In this document: one piece after another, positions 1-5,312 of the stretch
Numbering within the stretch: the first letter of the stretch is position 1
Layout of the letters: each line of letters opens with the position of its first letter
From: Pseudomonadota bacterium
Lineage (GTDB): Bacteria; Desulfobacterota; Desulfobulbia; Desulfobulbales; DAOVYS01
Direction: 5' to 3'
DNA: 6,100 nt
Assembly (NCBI GenBank): GCA_030635485.1
Contig: DAOVYS010000171.1
Coordinates: 1-6,100 of the forward strand
Made by a program: the position numbers and the translations under genes
Notes under the pieces: generated by a model
Databases searched by the model: none
The model's input: only the letters and a program-made list of their open reading frames with translations
Told to the model about the DNA's origin: nothing

Positions 1-87
1 ACTGAGTCCGGACAGCCACGCCTGATATTTCTCGTAAATGATCTCAAGGAGCAAGGATTTCCACGGCTCAGCCATTGATGCACTCAT
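1..87 (-). CDS. 5' end of an unidentified gene downstream of pyrD (partial)
   Basis: An open frame of 29 codons runs from an ATG at 87 to the window edge without a stop. It begins MSASMAEPWKSLL and continues with an amphipathic, tryptophan-containing helix-like stretch. It starts 24 nt after the pyrD stop on the same strand, so it is probably the next gene of the operon. The pyrD stop codon lies in the same frame, which makes 87 the first possible start. A second ATG at 75 is an alternative. Neither has a good ribosome binding site. The short N-terminus is not enough to name a family. A cysteine-cluster (YkgJ-type) protein is one guess from the style of the N-terminus, but no cysteine is visible yet. 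Confidence 0.5.
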   Translation of the reverse strand, partial: MSASMAEPWKSLLLEIIYEKYQAWLSGLS

Positions 88-111
88 AAAAAGTATTGGG
101 ATGGCTAACCA

Positions 112-1035
112 TCAGCCATTGAGAGACCCGATCAGATCATGAATTGAGTTCATATCATGCTCAATCAGGTATTTTTCAATTCCCTCAATTACCTGAATCG
201 TGGCTCTGGGATTAATAAAATTTCCTGTGCCGATTTGGACGGCTGAGGCTCCGGCAATCAAAAACTCCAGGGCATCCTCCGGCGTGGTGATCCCACCAAC
301 ACCCAAGACCGGGACACTGACCGCCTTTGCGGTCTGCCAGACCATTCTGAGTGCAACAGGTCTTATGGCAGGCCCTGACAGACCGCCGATCACATTGGCA
401 AGCCTGGGTTTCCTGGTCTGAATATCAATCGCCATTCCCTGGAGCGTGTTAATCAGGGATACACCATCCGCGCCTCCATCCTCTGCGGCCCTTGCAATGG
501 AAGTGATGTCCGTTACATTTGGCGAGAGTTTTATGATCACCGGCAGGCTGCACTTTTTTCGCACCTCAGCTGTAACTGCTCGGGCTGCCTCCGGATCAAG
601 ACCAAATGCAACACCACCCTGTTTGACATTGGGGCAGGAAATATTTACCTCAATAGCGTGAATCCCCGGGGCATTGTCGAGTATTTCAGCGAGCCGCCCG
701 TACTCCTCCACACTGTCTCCCAGAATATTTACAATCACGCAAACGCCGTTTTCCCGTAAAAACGGCAATTTTTCACTAACAAATTTCTCTACGCCGACAT
801 TTTCAAGGCCTATGGCGTTGAGCATTCCGCATGGCGTCTCAACGATTCTGGGCGGTGGATTCCCGGACCTGGGCTCAAGGGATATCCCCTTCACAACTAC
901 GGCCCCCAAGTCGGCCGGGTCCACCAGAGAGGCGAACTCCCTACCATAGCCAAATGTGCCCGAGGCCGTCAGCACCGGGTTCTTCAATACCAAACCGCCT
1001 ATTTTTATCTCTAAATCCGGCTTGCCTCTTACCAT
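112..1035 (-). CDS. pyrD: Dihydroorotate dehydrogenase B, catalytic subunit
   Basis: This 307-residue FMN-containing subunit oxidises dihydroorotate to orotate, the fourth step of UMP synthesis, in the cytoplasm. It is a TIM-barrel protein of normal length for class 1B. Visible family marks are ASGTFGYG (24-31), the NAIGLEN loop (73-79), NISCPN (131-136) with the catalytic Cys134, IIKLSPN with Lys169, and the C-terminal phosphate-binding GVGGIT (246-250 region) and IGTGNF (268-273). A cysteine as the catalytic base, rather than serine, is typical of class 1 enzymes and excludes the membrane-bound class 2 form. The ATG at 1035 overlaps the last codons and stop of pyrK by 7 bp, which implies translational coupling and is normal for the PyrK-PyrD heterotetramer. 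No break or unusual residue is seen. Confidence 0.97.
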   Translation of the reverse strand: MVRGKPDLEIKIGGLVLKNPVLTASGTFGYGREFASLVDPADLGAVVVKGISLEPRSGNPPPRIVETPCGMLNAIGLENVGVEKFVSEKLPFLRENGVCVIVNILGDSVEEYGRLAEILDNAPGIHAIEVNISCPNVKQGGVAFGLDPEAARAVTAEVRKKCSLPVIIKLSPNVTDITSIARAAEDGGADGVSLINTLQGMAIDIQTRKPRLANVIGGLSGPAIRPVALRMVWQTAKAVSVPVLGVGGITTPEDALEFLIAGASAVQIGTGNFINPRATIQVIEGIEKYLIEHDMNSIHDLIGSLNG

Positions 1036-1820
1036 GCGACATCACTTTCCCAAAAGACCGGCCCATCCTTGCAGACATGCAGGTACCCTTCATGCCCATT
1101 ACCGGCCGGCGATTTTACCGCACACCCCAGACATACACCCATTCCGCATGCCATTACGCTTTCAAGTGAGACCTGGCACGGCCAGCCGTTTTTACGGCAG
1201 AGATGGGCCACTGCCTTTAACATCGGCATAGGACCGCATGACAGAACCAACCAGTCTCTATCACGCGTCATGTGATTCTCCATAAGATCGGTAACAACAC
1301 CATGATGGCCCAGTGTCCCATCATCGGTCGCCAGCCTGACCGCCAGACCGGGAATATCAAGACATTCGGCCAGAGGCGCAAGTTCCTCTCCCGAGGCTCC
1401 ACCCAACAAGACCGCTATTTCGTTATATGCATCTGCTTCCGGCAATCGTTTTGCAAGCCCGAGCAGTGGAGCGATTCCAATACCTCCACCTACAAGACAG
1501 ACACTCTCAGCCGACGTAATATCAAATCCCTTTCCCAATGGCCCCACAACCTGTAATTTCCGCCCATGCCTTGATTGGGCAAGAATCCCGGTCCCCTTGC
1601 CCACTACCCGAAAAAGAATAACGATCGTCCCCTGCTTCTCTGACCAGTCATGGAGAGAAAAGGGCCTGGGCAGCAACGGATCAAACCCTGAAACAGGTCT
1701 GATCATTACAAATTGACCCGGTGCAGCAGCCTCGGCAATATCAGGAGCTTTCAGCGTGAGCCGAAAAATATCTTTTGCTACCGGCTCAATTTTAAGAATT
1801 TCCGCATCGATTTGTTTCAT
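1029..1820 (-). CDS. pyrK: Dihydroorotate dehydrogenase B, electron transfer subunit
   Basis: This FAD and [2Fe-2S] subunit passes electrons from PyrD to NAD+. The frame is open up to 1961, but I place the start at the ATG at 1820 (MKQIDAEIL). That gives 263 residues, the usual family length. The extra 47 upstream residues are low in complexity and derive from an AT-rich leader. No good Shine-Dalgarno precedes 1820 (the upstream sequence is C- and A-rich), so initiation may be weak. Domains in 263-residue numbering: ferredoxin-reductase-like FAD domain with RPFS at 52-55, NAD-binding segment LVGGGIGIAPL at 109-119, CGPMPML at 195-201, and a C-terminal 2Fe-2S site formed by Cys225, Cys230, Cys233 and Cys250. 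It lies downstream of parB with a 149-bp gap and overlaps pyrD. The ferredoxin-reductase family is broad, but the cysteine pattern plus the neighbouring pyrD make PyrK secure. Confidence 0.95.
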   Translation of the reverse strand: MKQIDAEILKIEPVAKDIFRLTLKAPDIAEAAAPGQFVMIRPVSGFDPLLPRPFSLHDWSEKQGTIVILFRVVGKGTGILAQSRHGRKLQVVGPLGKGFDITSAESVCLVGGGIGIAPLLGLAKRLPEADAYNEIAVLLGGASGEELAPLAECLDIPGLAVRLATDDGTLGHHGVVTDLMENHMTRDRDWLVLSCGPMPMLKAVAHLCRKNGWPCQVSLESVMACGMGVCLGCAVKSPAGNGHEGYLHVCKDGPVFWESDVAW

Positions 1821-1969
1821 TTTTGGGTGGGAACTGAAATTTTGCCGACCAGAGTCTGGGCAATAAACAGCCAATCCAACAGCTATCATGTTGATATTAA
1901 AATAAAAATATACAATTTTCCACAAACTAACCATTCGTGAAGCGAATAATCGCAACCACAATAAACCTA
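1821..1969 (-). other. AT-rich parB-pyrK intergenic leader
   Basis: The 149 bp between the parB stop and the chosen pyrK start are unusually AT-rich around 1885-1920. The segment probably holds the pyrK leader and possibly a promoter, but I find no -35/-10 pair good enough to call. A short inverted repeat (ATTCG-cttca-CGAAT on the minus strand, near 1934-1948) has no T-run, so it is not a terminator. parB and pyrK may therefore be cotranscribed. Confidence 0.35.
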
Positions 1970-2839
1970 TTACCCAGCTATAAGCTCCAGGAGACGCTTA
2001 AGATCACCCTCTGAGGCGTATTCAATCACCAGCTTTCCGGATCTTCCCTTTTGAACTATTTTAGTCCTGACATTCAGATATGCTGAAAGATTATCCGTGA
2101 TGGTTTGACAGGTCTGCCTGGATATCTGGTTCGGCGTCTTTTTTCTACCCGGTCTCCCCCCCCCCTTTTTTATAATCCCTGCCTCTTTTTCCGTCTGCCG
2201 GACCGAAAGCCCTTTGGATACTATCTTATTTCTGAAATTCTTTACCGTCTCAGCATCCGGCAGACCCAACAATACCCTCGCATGGCCGGCCGTCAAAACG
2301 CCATCAATGATATCCTGTTTTGCATAGTCGGGAAGTTGAAGGATCCGCAAAGCATTGGTCACGGTGGACCGCTCCTTGCCTACCCTGCCCGCAACCTCTT
2401 CCTGGGTCAGACCGAAATCCTGGGTCAACTTTTGATAGGCCTGGGCCTCTTCAAGCGAATTCAGATCCTGGCGCTGGATGTTTTCAATCAATGCCAGCTC
2501 AAGTGTGTCATTGGCAGAAACGTCTTTTACGATAACAGGCACCTGATCAAGACCTGCCATCTTTGCAGCCCGAAGCCTTCTCTCTCCTGCAATCAACTCA
2601 TATCCTGAATCATCGGATTTTCTAACGATAAGCGGCTGGAGAACACCCTTTTCCCGGATAGACTCGGCAAGACCGTCCAGGTCCCAATTTTTGGTATCCT
2701 TTCGCGGCTGAAAAGGATTCGGTCGTATGGAATCCACGGGACAAATAAAATATGGAAGGGAAAAGTCTGCTGATGTCTCTTCCTCTAAACCGGGAAGCAA
2801 AGCATTAAGTCCCCTGCCCAGAACGTCTGGTCTGGCCAT
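1970..2839 (-). CDS. parB: Chromosome partitioning protein ParB (parS-binding CTPase clamp)
   Basis: This 289-residue ParB/Spo0J protein binds parS, loads as a CTP-dependent sliding clamp and organises the origin region for segregation. Features in order: N-terminal LGRGLNALL (7-15), the ParA-interacting motif; the ParB/Srx CTP-binding fold with NPFQPR (41-46), GERRLRA (85-91) and ENIQRQDLNSLEE (119-131); a helix-turn-helix parS-reading region (about 142-165, with FGLTQEEVA and RSTVTNALR); GHAR (185-188); a basic flexible linker (about 215-245); and a C-terminal dimerisation domain (about 245-289). The ATG at 2839 has a strong ribosome binding site, GAGGTGAT (2846-2853), with a 6-nt spacer. 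The partner parA lies upstream, now separated by an inserted element, and a perfect parS site is present at 4125-4140. The linker codons contain an A6-G10 homopolymer tract (see the separate entry) that could allow frameshifting to a form lacking the C-terminal domain. Confidence 0.97.
   Translation of the reverse strand: MARPDVLGRGLNALLPGLEEETSADFSLPYFICPVDSIRPNPFQPRKDTKNWDLDGLAESIREKGVLQPLIVRKSDDSGYELIAGERRLRAAKMAGLDQVPVIVKDVSANDTLELALIENIQRQDLNSLEEAQAYQKLTQDFGLTQEEVAGRVGKERSTVTNALRILQLPDYAKQDIIDGVLTAGHARVLLGLPDAETVKNFRNKIVSKGLSVRQTEKEAGIIKKGGGRPGRKKTPNQISRQTCQTITDNLSAYLNVRTKIVQKGRSGKLVIEYASEGDLKRLLELIAG
2138..2171 (-). other. A6-G10 tract and double A-AAA-AAG slippery heptamers within parB
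   Basis: On the coding strand the parB linker reads AAAAAAGGGGGGGGGG (2171-2156). A second AAAAAAG follows at 2144-2138. In both cases the zero-frame codons are xxA AAA AAG, the same register as the E. coli dnaX -1 frameshift signal. A GAGG lies 10 nt upstream of the first heptamer, like the internal Shine-Dalgarno that stimulates dnaX shifting. A -1 shift at the first site gives GGGETG and then TAG at 2147-2145, a 231-residue ParB without its dimerisation domain. A -1 shift at the second gives a 249-residue product. The sequence is directly visible. Actual frameshifting is inference, and I see no clear downstream stem-loop. Confidence 0.4.
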
Positions 2840-2845
2840 CTCTTA

Positions 2846-2853
2846 ATCACCTC
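2846..2853 (-). promoter_or_regulatory. parB ribosome binding site
   Basis: GAGGTGAT, a long match to the anti-Shine-Dalgarno sequence, lies 6 nt before the parB ATG. It directly abuts the left target duplication of the inserted element. The element thus stopped just short of destroying parB translation initiation. Confidence 0.8.
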
Positions 2854-2861
2854 TCTGTTTT
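2854..2861. repeat. Target site duplication, left copy (TCTGTTTT)
   Basis: TCTGTTTT immediately flanks the left end of the inserted element and is identical to 3042-3049 on the other side. A perfect 8-bp direct repeat exactly at the tips of paired inverted repeats is the mark of transposition. Confidence 0.88.
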
Positions 2862-2906
2862 GTAACTATTCAAGCAGCACTCCATGGGAAGACGATCAGA
2901 TTGCCC

Positions 2907-2934
2907 AGCATACTGATGATGTATAGCTGATCAA
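2907..2934 (-). promoter_or_regulatory. Possible promoter inside the MITE directed at parB
   Basis: On the minus strand, TTGATC (2934-2929) and TATGCT (2912-2907) are separated by 16 bp, each matching four of six sigma-70 consensus bases. It would start a transcript roughly 60 nt before the parB ATG. This is weak evidence. Its interest comes from its position inside an element that separates parB from parA. Confidence 0.2.
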
Positions 2935-2979
2935 CCTGCTTGCCTATGAAGCGGCCCGCAGGAAGTGCCCTTGGGGTGC

Positions 2980-3001
2980 GCTACGGAATAGTTACAGTTC
3001 C
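2980..3001. repeat. Internal copy of the MITE end sequence with a small hairpin
   Basis: GAATAGTTAC recurs at 2986-2995 in the same orientation as the right terminus, 46 bp further in. On the minus strand the surrounding bases form ACGGAA-ctgtaacta-TTCCGT, a 6-bp stem with the repeat in its loop and right arm. It may be an older or alternative end of the element. The outer copy is the one that carries the target duplication. Confidence 0.5.
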
Positions 3002-3024
3002 GTGGTTTTAGCGATATTTCGGCA

Positions 3025-3819
3025 TCACGCTGAATAGTTACTCTGTTTTTTCAGAAATTCTTTTCCAAGTTTGAGATACGCTTGGGCGCCTGTTGAACGC
3101 GGATCATAATCCAAAACCGATTTCCCATGACTGGGGCACTCACTGAGGCGTACATTTCTTGGTATCACCGTAGTGTATACCTTGTCCTTGAAGTGTTTTT
3201 TGATCTCCTTTGCAACCTGAAATGTAAGTCTGTTCCTCTTATCGTACATAGTGAGAAGCAGACCCTCGATCTTCAATTTATGATTGTAAGAATTCTTGAC
3301 CAGGCGGATGGTACGGACCAACTGGCTCAATCCCTCCAAGGCAAAATATTCACACTGCATCGGAATAATCACGGAATCCGACGCTGTAAGGGCGTTGACG
3401 GTAAGAAGCCCCAGTGAGGGAGGGCAATCGACAAAAATATAGTCATATTTGCTCAAAAGCGGTGCCAGCATATTACGCAGAAACCGTTCTCTCTGCTTTT
3501 CATTTAAAAGCTCCACCTCCACGCCAATGAGATCTATGTGTGTGGGCAGGATATCAAGACCTTCCGCGCCGTTCACCTGGCGTATGGCCTCAAAAATCTC
3601 CACCTTGTTCACATAACAATGATAGAGATGATAGTTGTTTTTTCGGGCAGTTATCCCCAGCCCGCTGGATGCATTTCCCTGTGGATCCGAATCCACGACC
3701 AGCACCCGCTTCCCCAGTCTTGCGACCGAGGCTGCCAGGTTGATAGACGTGGTTGTCTTGCCCACCCCACCCTTCTGGTTAGTTATCGCTATTATTTTCC
3801 CACTATTCATATTAGTCAC
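3025..3819 (-). CDS. parA: Chromosome partitioning ATPase ParA (Soj family)
   Basis: This 264-residue deviant Walker-type ATPase binds nucleoid DNA as an ATP dimer and is stimulated by ParB, moving the ParB-parS complex. Motifs: deviant Walker A KGGVGKTT (16-23) with the signature Lys16 and catalytic Lys21; Walker A' VVDSDPQGNAS (41-51); Walker B IFVDCPPSLG (128-137); and the C-terminal VIPRNVRLSECPSHGKSV (218-235) typical of chromosomal Soj/ParA. There is no N-terminal helix-turn-helix, so it is the chromosomal rather than the plasmid type Ia form. The start is GTG at 3819 with AAGGA 4 nt upstream. An in-frame ATG at 3810 is an alternative but has a 13-nt spacer. The present C-terminus, SNYSA, is coded by the inserted element. 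The reconstructed ancestral end is QRGD, so the tail was replaced rather than the domain truncated. The protein is probably functional. Confidence 0.96.
   Translation of the reverse strand: MTNMNSGKIIAITNQKGGVGKTTTSINLAASVARLGKRVLVVDSDPQGNASSGLGITARKNNYHLYHCYVNKVEIFEAIRQVNGAEGLDILPTHIDLIGVEVELLNEKQRERFLRNMLAPLLSKYDYIFVDCPPSLGLLTVNALTASDSVIIPMQCEYFALEGLSQLVRTIRLVKNSYNHKLKIEGLLLTMYDKRNRLTFQVAKEIKKHFKDKVYTTVIPRNVRLSECPSHGKSVLDYDPRSTGAQAYLKLGKEFLKKQSNYSA
3042..3049. repeat. Target site duplication, right copy (TCTGTTTT)
   Basis: This copy is identical to 2854-2861 and lies directly outside the right inverted repeat. On the minus strand it codes part of the KKQ residues near the end of parA. Confidence 0.88.
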
Positions 3820-4082
3820 ATGGTCCTTATTGGCCTTAATGAATGGAGACTAAATCCCGCTTCCGGAAATCTTCCCAACACCATCCCCCACAACCAAGCA
3901 TGAATTAGCTTTTAACTTGAACCACTTTTTGAGCCCATTTTCAACTAAAATTTCATTGATATCAGCCCATACGATCCCAAACGGGGCGTTATGTCTGGGC
4001 AATTATGGTCCTTTTCAGGGCTTGCGAAAAAATCGGATATTTTGTTAAATCGGACTTCGCCCATCCCAACCCAGGGAAAAAC
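3820..4082. other. parA upstream region without a confident gene
   Basis: About 260 bp lie between the peptidase terminator and parA. They must hold the parA promoter, but I find no convincing sigma-70 pair. Visible elements are a direct repeat AAATCGGA at 4030-4037 and 4047-4054, 17 bp apart (a possible operator), and on the minus strand a 50-codon open frame from a TTG at 4002 to a TAG at 3850. That frame has AAGGA 6 nt before the TTG. It contains plausible protein-like runs (WADINEILVENGLKKWF) but matches nothing I recognise. It ends 30 nt before parA, so it could be a leader peptide, a gene remnant or chance. Confidence 0.4.
3850..4002 (-). CDS. Doubtful 50-residue ORF or gene remnant upstream of parA
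   Basis: The frame starts with TTG (AAGGA, 6-nt spacer) and ends at TAG 30 nt before the parA GTG. It codes a 50-residue peptide with a charged middle (NEILVENGLKKWFKLK) and a glycine-rich end (VVGDGVGKISGSG). No domain is recognised. Frames of this length arise by chance fairly often, and third-position bases show no clear bias, so it is listed only as a possibility. Confidence 0.18.
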   Translation of the reverse strand: MPRHNAPFGIVWADINEILVENGLKKWFKLKANSCLVVGDGVGKISGSGI

Positions 4083-4108
4083 AAAAAAAGGCGATTCAGA
4101 TAATCGCC
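4083..4108 (-). terminator. Rho-independent terminator of the peptidase gene
   Basis: On the minus strand GGCGATT-atctg-AATCGCC forms a 7-bp stem with a 5-nt loop, directly followed by seven Ts (4089-4083). It lies 54 bp after the peptidase stop, beyond the parS palindrome, and would separate the peptidase transcript from parA. Confidence 0.85.
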
Positions 4109-4110
4109 CC

Positions 4111-4154
4111 TTCAAATCAAGCAATGTTTCACGTGAAACATTGCTTGATTTGAA
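4111..4154. repeat. 44-bp perfect palindrome centred on parS
   Basis: Positions 4111-4154 form an uninterrupted perfect palindrome. The 16-bp parS core is flanked by 14-bp arms, TTCAAATCAAGCAA on the left and their exact complement on the right. Symmetry ends at 4110/4155 (C against A). In RNA it would fold as a 22-bp hairpin, and in DNA it could extrude as a cruciform. ParB needs only the central 16 bp, so the conserved arms are unexplained. Confidence 0.92.
4125..4140. promoter_or_regulatory. parS: parS centromere site (ParB-binding)
   Basis: TGTTTCACGTGAAACA is a perfect 16-bp palindrome of the universal chromosomal parS consensus. It lies about 305 bp upstream of the parA start and 21 bp after the peptidase stop. 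It should load the ParB encoded at 1970-2839. Because parS is close to parAB, ParB spreading could also influence parA transcription, but that is inference. Confidence 0.96.
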
Positions 4155-4161
4155 AGTTTAT

Positions 4162-5298
4162 TCAGGAGGTTAGAATGGTGAAAATCAACTCGGAAGTTCT
4201 TGCCATGTCGTGCAGATGTATAAACTCATCGGTAGTGTGCACCTTGGTCATGCCGGTAGAAATAATAGCCGTACTGAGGCCATAACCGTTAAATATATTT
4301 GCGTCACTGCCTCCCCCGGCAACAACAAATTCAATATCGCGGCTCAAGACTGAAGCAGCACGCTGAACCAGGACAAGAGTCTCTTCAGACTCTGATAATC
4401 GAAACGCTGGGAATTGTCGATCGGAACAAAAAATCACCTTAGGGGGAAGGTGGCCCTTGCCGGGCGAGAGGGTGACTGAATTCAAGGCATTTAGAAATTT
4501 TGATTCAATCTCCCTGGTATTGGCTTCCAACTTTTCCTCTGAGTGACTTCTCACCTCACCCTGTACAGTTACATGGTCAGGGACGATATTGGTCGCAGTG
4601 CCGCCGGAGATAATTCCTATGTTTGCAGTAGTCTCCTCGTCAATACGACCCAACACCATGTTGCTGATGGCCTTGGAGGCAATAACAATCGCACTTATCC
4701 CCTCTTCGGGATTAAGGCCGGAATGGGCGCTTACTCCTGATATTTCAACCCTGATATTATTGGCCGACGGAGCGCCTACAACAACACGATCAACACCGGT
4801 AGAGTCAAGCGAGTAACCAAATCGCCCCCGGATCAGATCAGGGTCAAGGGCCTTAGCGCCAAGAAGCCCCACCTCTTCGCAGGTGGTGAAAATCAGATCG
4901 ACCGGACGAAATGGAATATTATGGTCGCGCAATGCCCGAATAACCTCTACCAGAATGGCTATTCCAGACCTGTCGTCAGCCCCGAGAACGGTCCGGCCAC
5001 GGCTGAAAAAGGTATCACCTTTTCGTTGAACCCTCACCCCGGATGCCGGCTCCACCGTGTCAAGGTGGGCGTTAAAGAAGATCGGGGACCCGGCAAGCCC
5101 CCCATCAAAACGGATTATAAGATTTCCGCACTCGGAACCGGTCTTGGAGGCAGAGTCATCTTCAATAAATTCAACCGGGGACAACTCTTCAAAAATCAAC
5201 GATTCCACGAATCGGGCCACCCGGCCTTCATGCCTGGATGGGCCGTCAATTTCACAAAGGGCGACAAACAGGTCTGCAAGACGATCAGAGTTAATCAA
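4162..5298 (-). CDS. M20-family peptidase T-like metallopeptidase
   Basis: This is a di-zinc aminopeptidase-fold hydrolase of the PepT-like/YqjE group, likely a cytoplasmic tripeptidase or related amidohydrolase. The frame is open from an ATG at 5376, but I prefer the TTG at 5298. It has GAGAGG (5307-5312) 8 nt upstream and gives 378 residues, the usual size, beginning INSDRLADLFVAL as relatives do. Predicted zinc and catalytic residues in this numbering: His78 and Asp80 in NAHLDTV, Asp108 in GADDRSG, Glu141-Glu142 in TTCEEVG, Asp165 in YSLDSTG, and His354 in KVHTTDE. A lid/dimerisation domain with VSAHSG (189-194) and GGTATNIVPD (232-241) sits in the middle. All key residues are present. It is followed by the parS palindrome and a terminator, and is divergent from the ferredoxin gene. 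The substrate cannot be told from sequence. Confidence 0.88.
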   Translation of the reverse strand: MINSDRLADLFVALCEIDGPSRHEGRVARFVESLIFEELSPVEFIEDDSASKTGSECGNLIIRFDGGLAGSPIFFNAHLDTVEPASGVRVQRKGDTFFSRGRTVLGADDRSGIAILVEVIRALRDHNIPFRPVDLIFTTCEEVGLLGAKALDPDLIRGRFGYSLDSTGVDRVVVGAPSANNIRVEISGVSAHSGLNPEEGISAIVIASKAISNMVLGRIDEETTANIGIISGGTATNIVPDHVTVQGEVRSHSEEKLEANTREIESKFLNALNSVTLSPGKGHLPPKVIFCSDRQFPAFRLSESEETLVLVQRAASVLSRDIEFVVAGGGSDANIFNGYGLSTAIISTGMTKVHTTDEFIHLHDMARTSELIFTILTS

Positions 5299-5306
5299 GG
5301 TAGAGA

Positions 5307-5312
5307 CCTCTC
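5307..5312 (-). promoter_or_regulatory. Ribosome binding site that decides the peptidase TTG start
   Basis: GAGAGG on the minus strand lies 8 nt before the TTG at 5298. No comparable site precedes the ATG at 5376, and the 26 extra residues that start would add do not resemble the family N-terminus. Confidence 0.6.

Larger units (their letters stand above)
2862..3041. mobile_element. 180-bp MITE (non-autonomous element, probably IS66-related)
   Basis: The segment begins GTAACTATTCA and ends TGAATAGTTAC, a perfect 11-bp terminal inverted repeat. Both sides are bordered by the 8-bp direct repeat TCTGTTTT. At 180 bp it holds no transposase, so it must have been moved in trans. Ends starting with GTAA together with 8-bp duplications are known traits of IS66-family elements. 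The family assignment is inferred from those two traits only. The interior has a further copy of GAATAGTTAC at 2986-2995 and a small hairpin around it. The element lies between parA and parB and supplies the last residues and stop codon of the present parA. Deleting it with one duplication copy restores a continuous parA end (QRGD, then TAA) 3 nt before the parB ATG, which independently supports both boundaries. Confidence 0.87.

Noticed and set aside
101..119. Inverted repeat ATGGCT...AGCCAT at the end of pyrD as a terminator
   Set aside because: The stem is only 6 bp, the T-run is 8 nt further on, and the next gene starts 24 nt after pyrD, so termination is unlikely.
1842..1863. Partly palindromic TTGCC...GGCAA in the pyrK leader as a regulatory hairpin
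   Set aside because: The stem is only 5 bp, and the inner CCAGA-G-TCTGG cannot fold at the same time. There is no T-run and no match to a known riboswitch.
1821..1961. N-terminal extension of PyrK giving a 310-residue protein from an ATG at 1961
   Set aside because: The added residues are unlike the family, come from AT-rich intergenic sequence and have no ribosome binding site. The start at 1820 gives the usual length.
2105..2608. Plus-strand 167-codon frame antisense to parB
   Set aside because: It mirrors the strongly supported parB frame, has no ribosome binding site and no recognisable domain.
3991..4173. Plus-strand 60-codon frame crossing the parS palindrome
   Set aside because: It reads through a terminator and parS, resembles no protein and overlaps the peptidase end. 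The VSRET stretch is simply translated parS.
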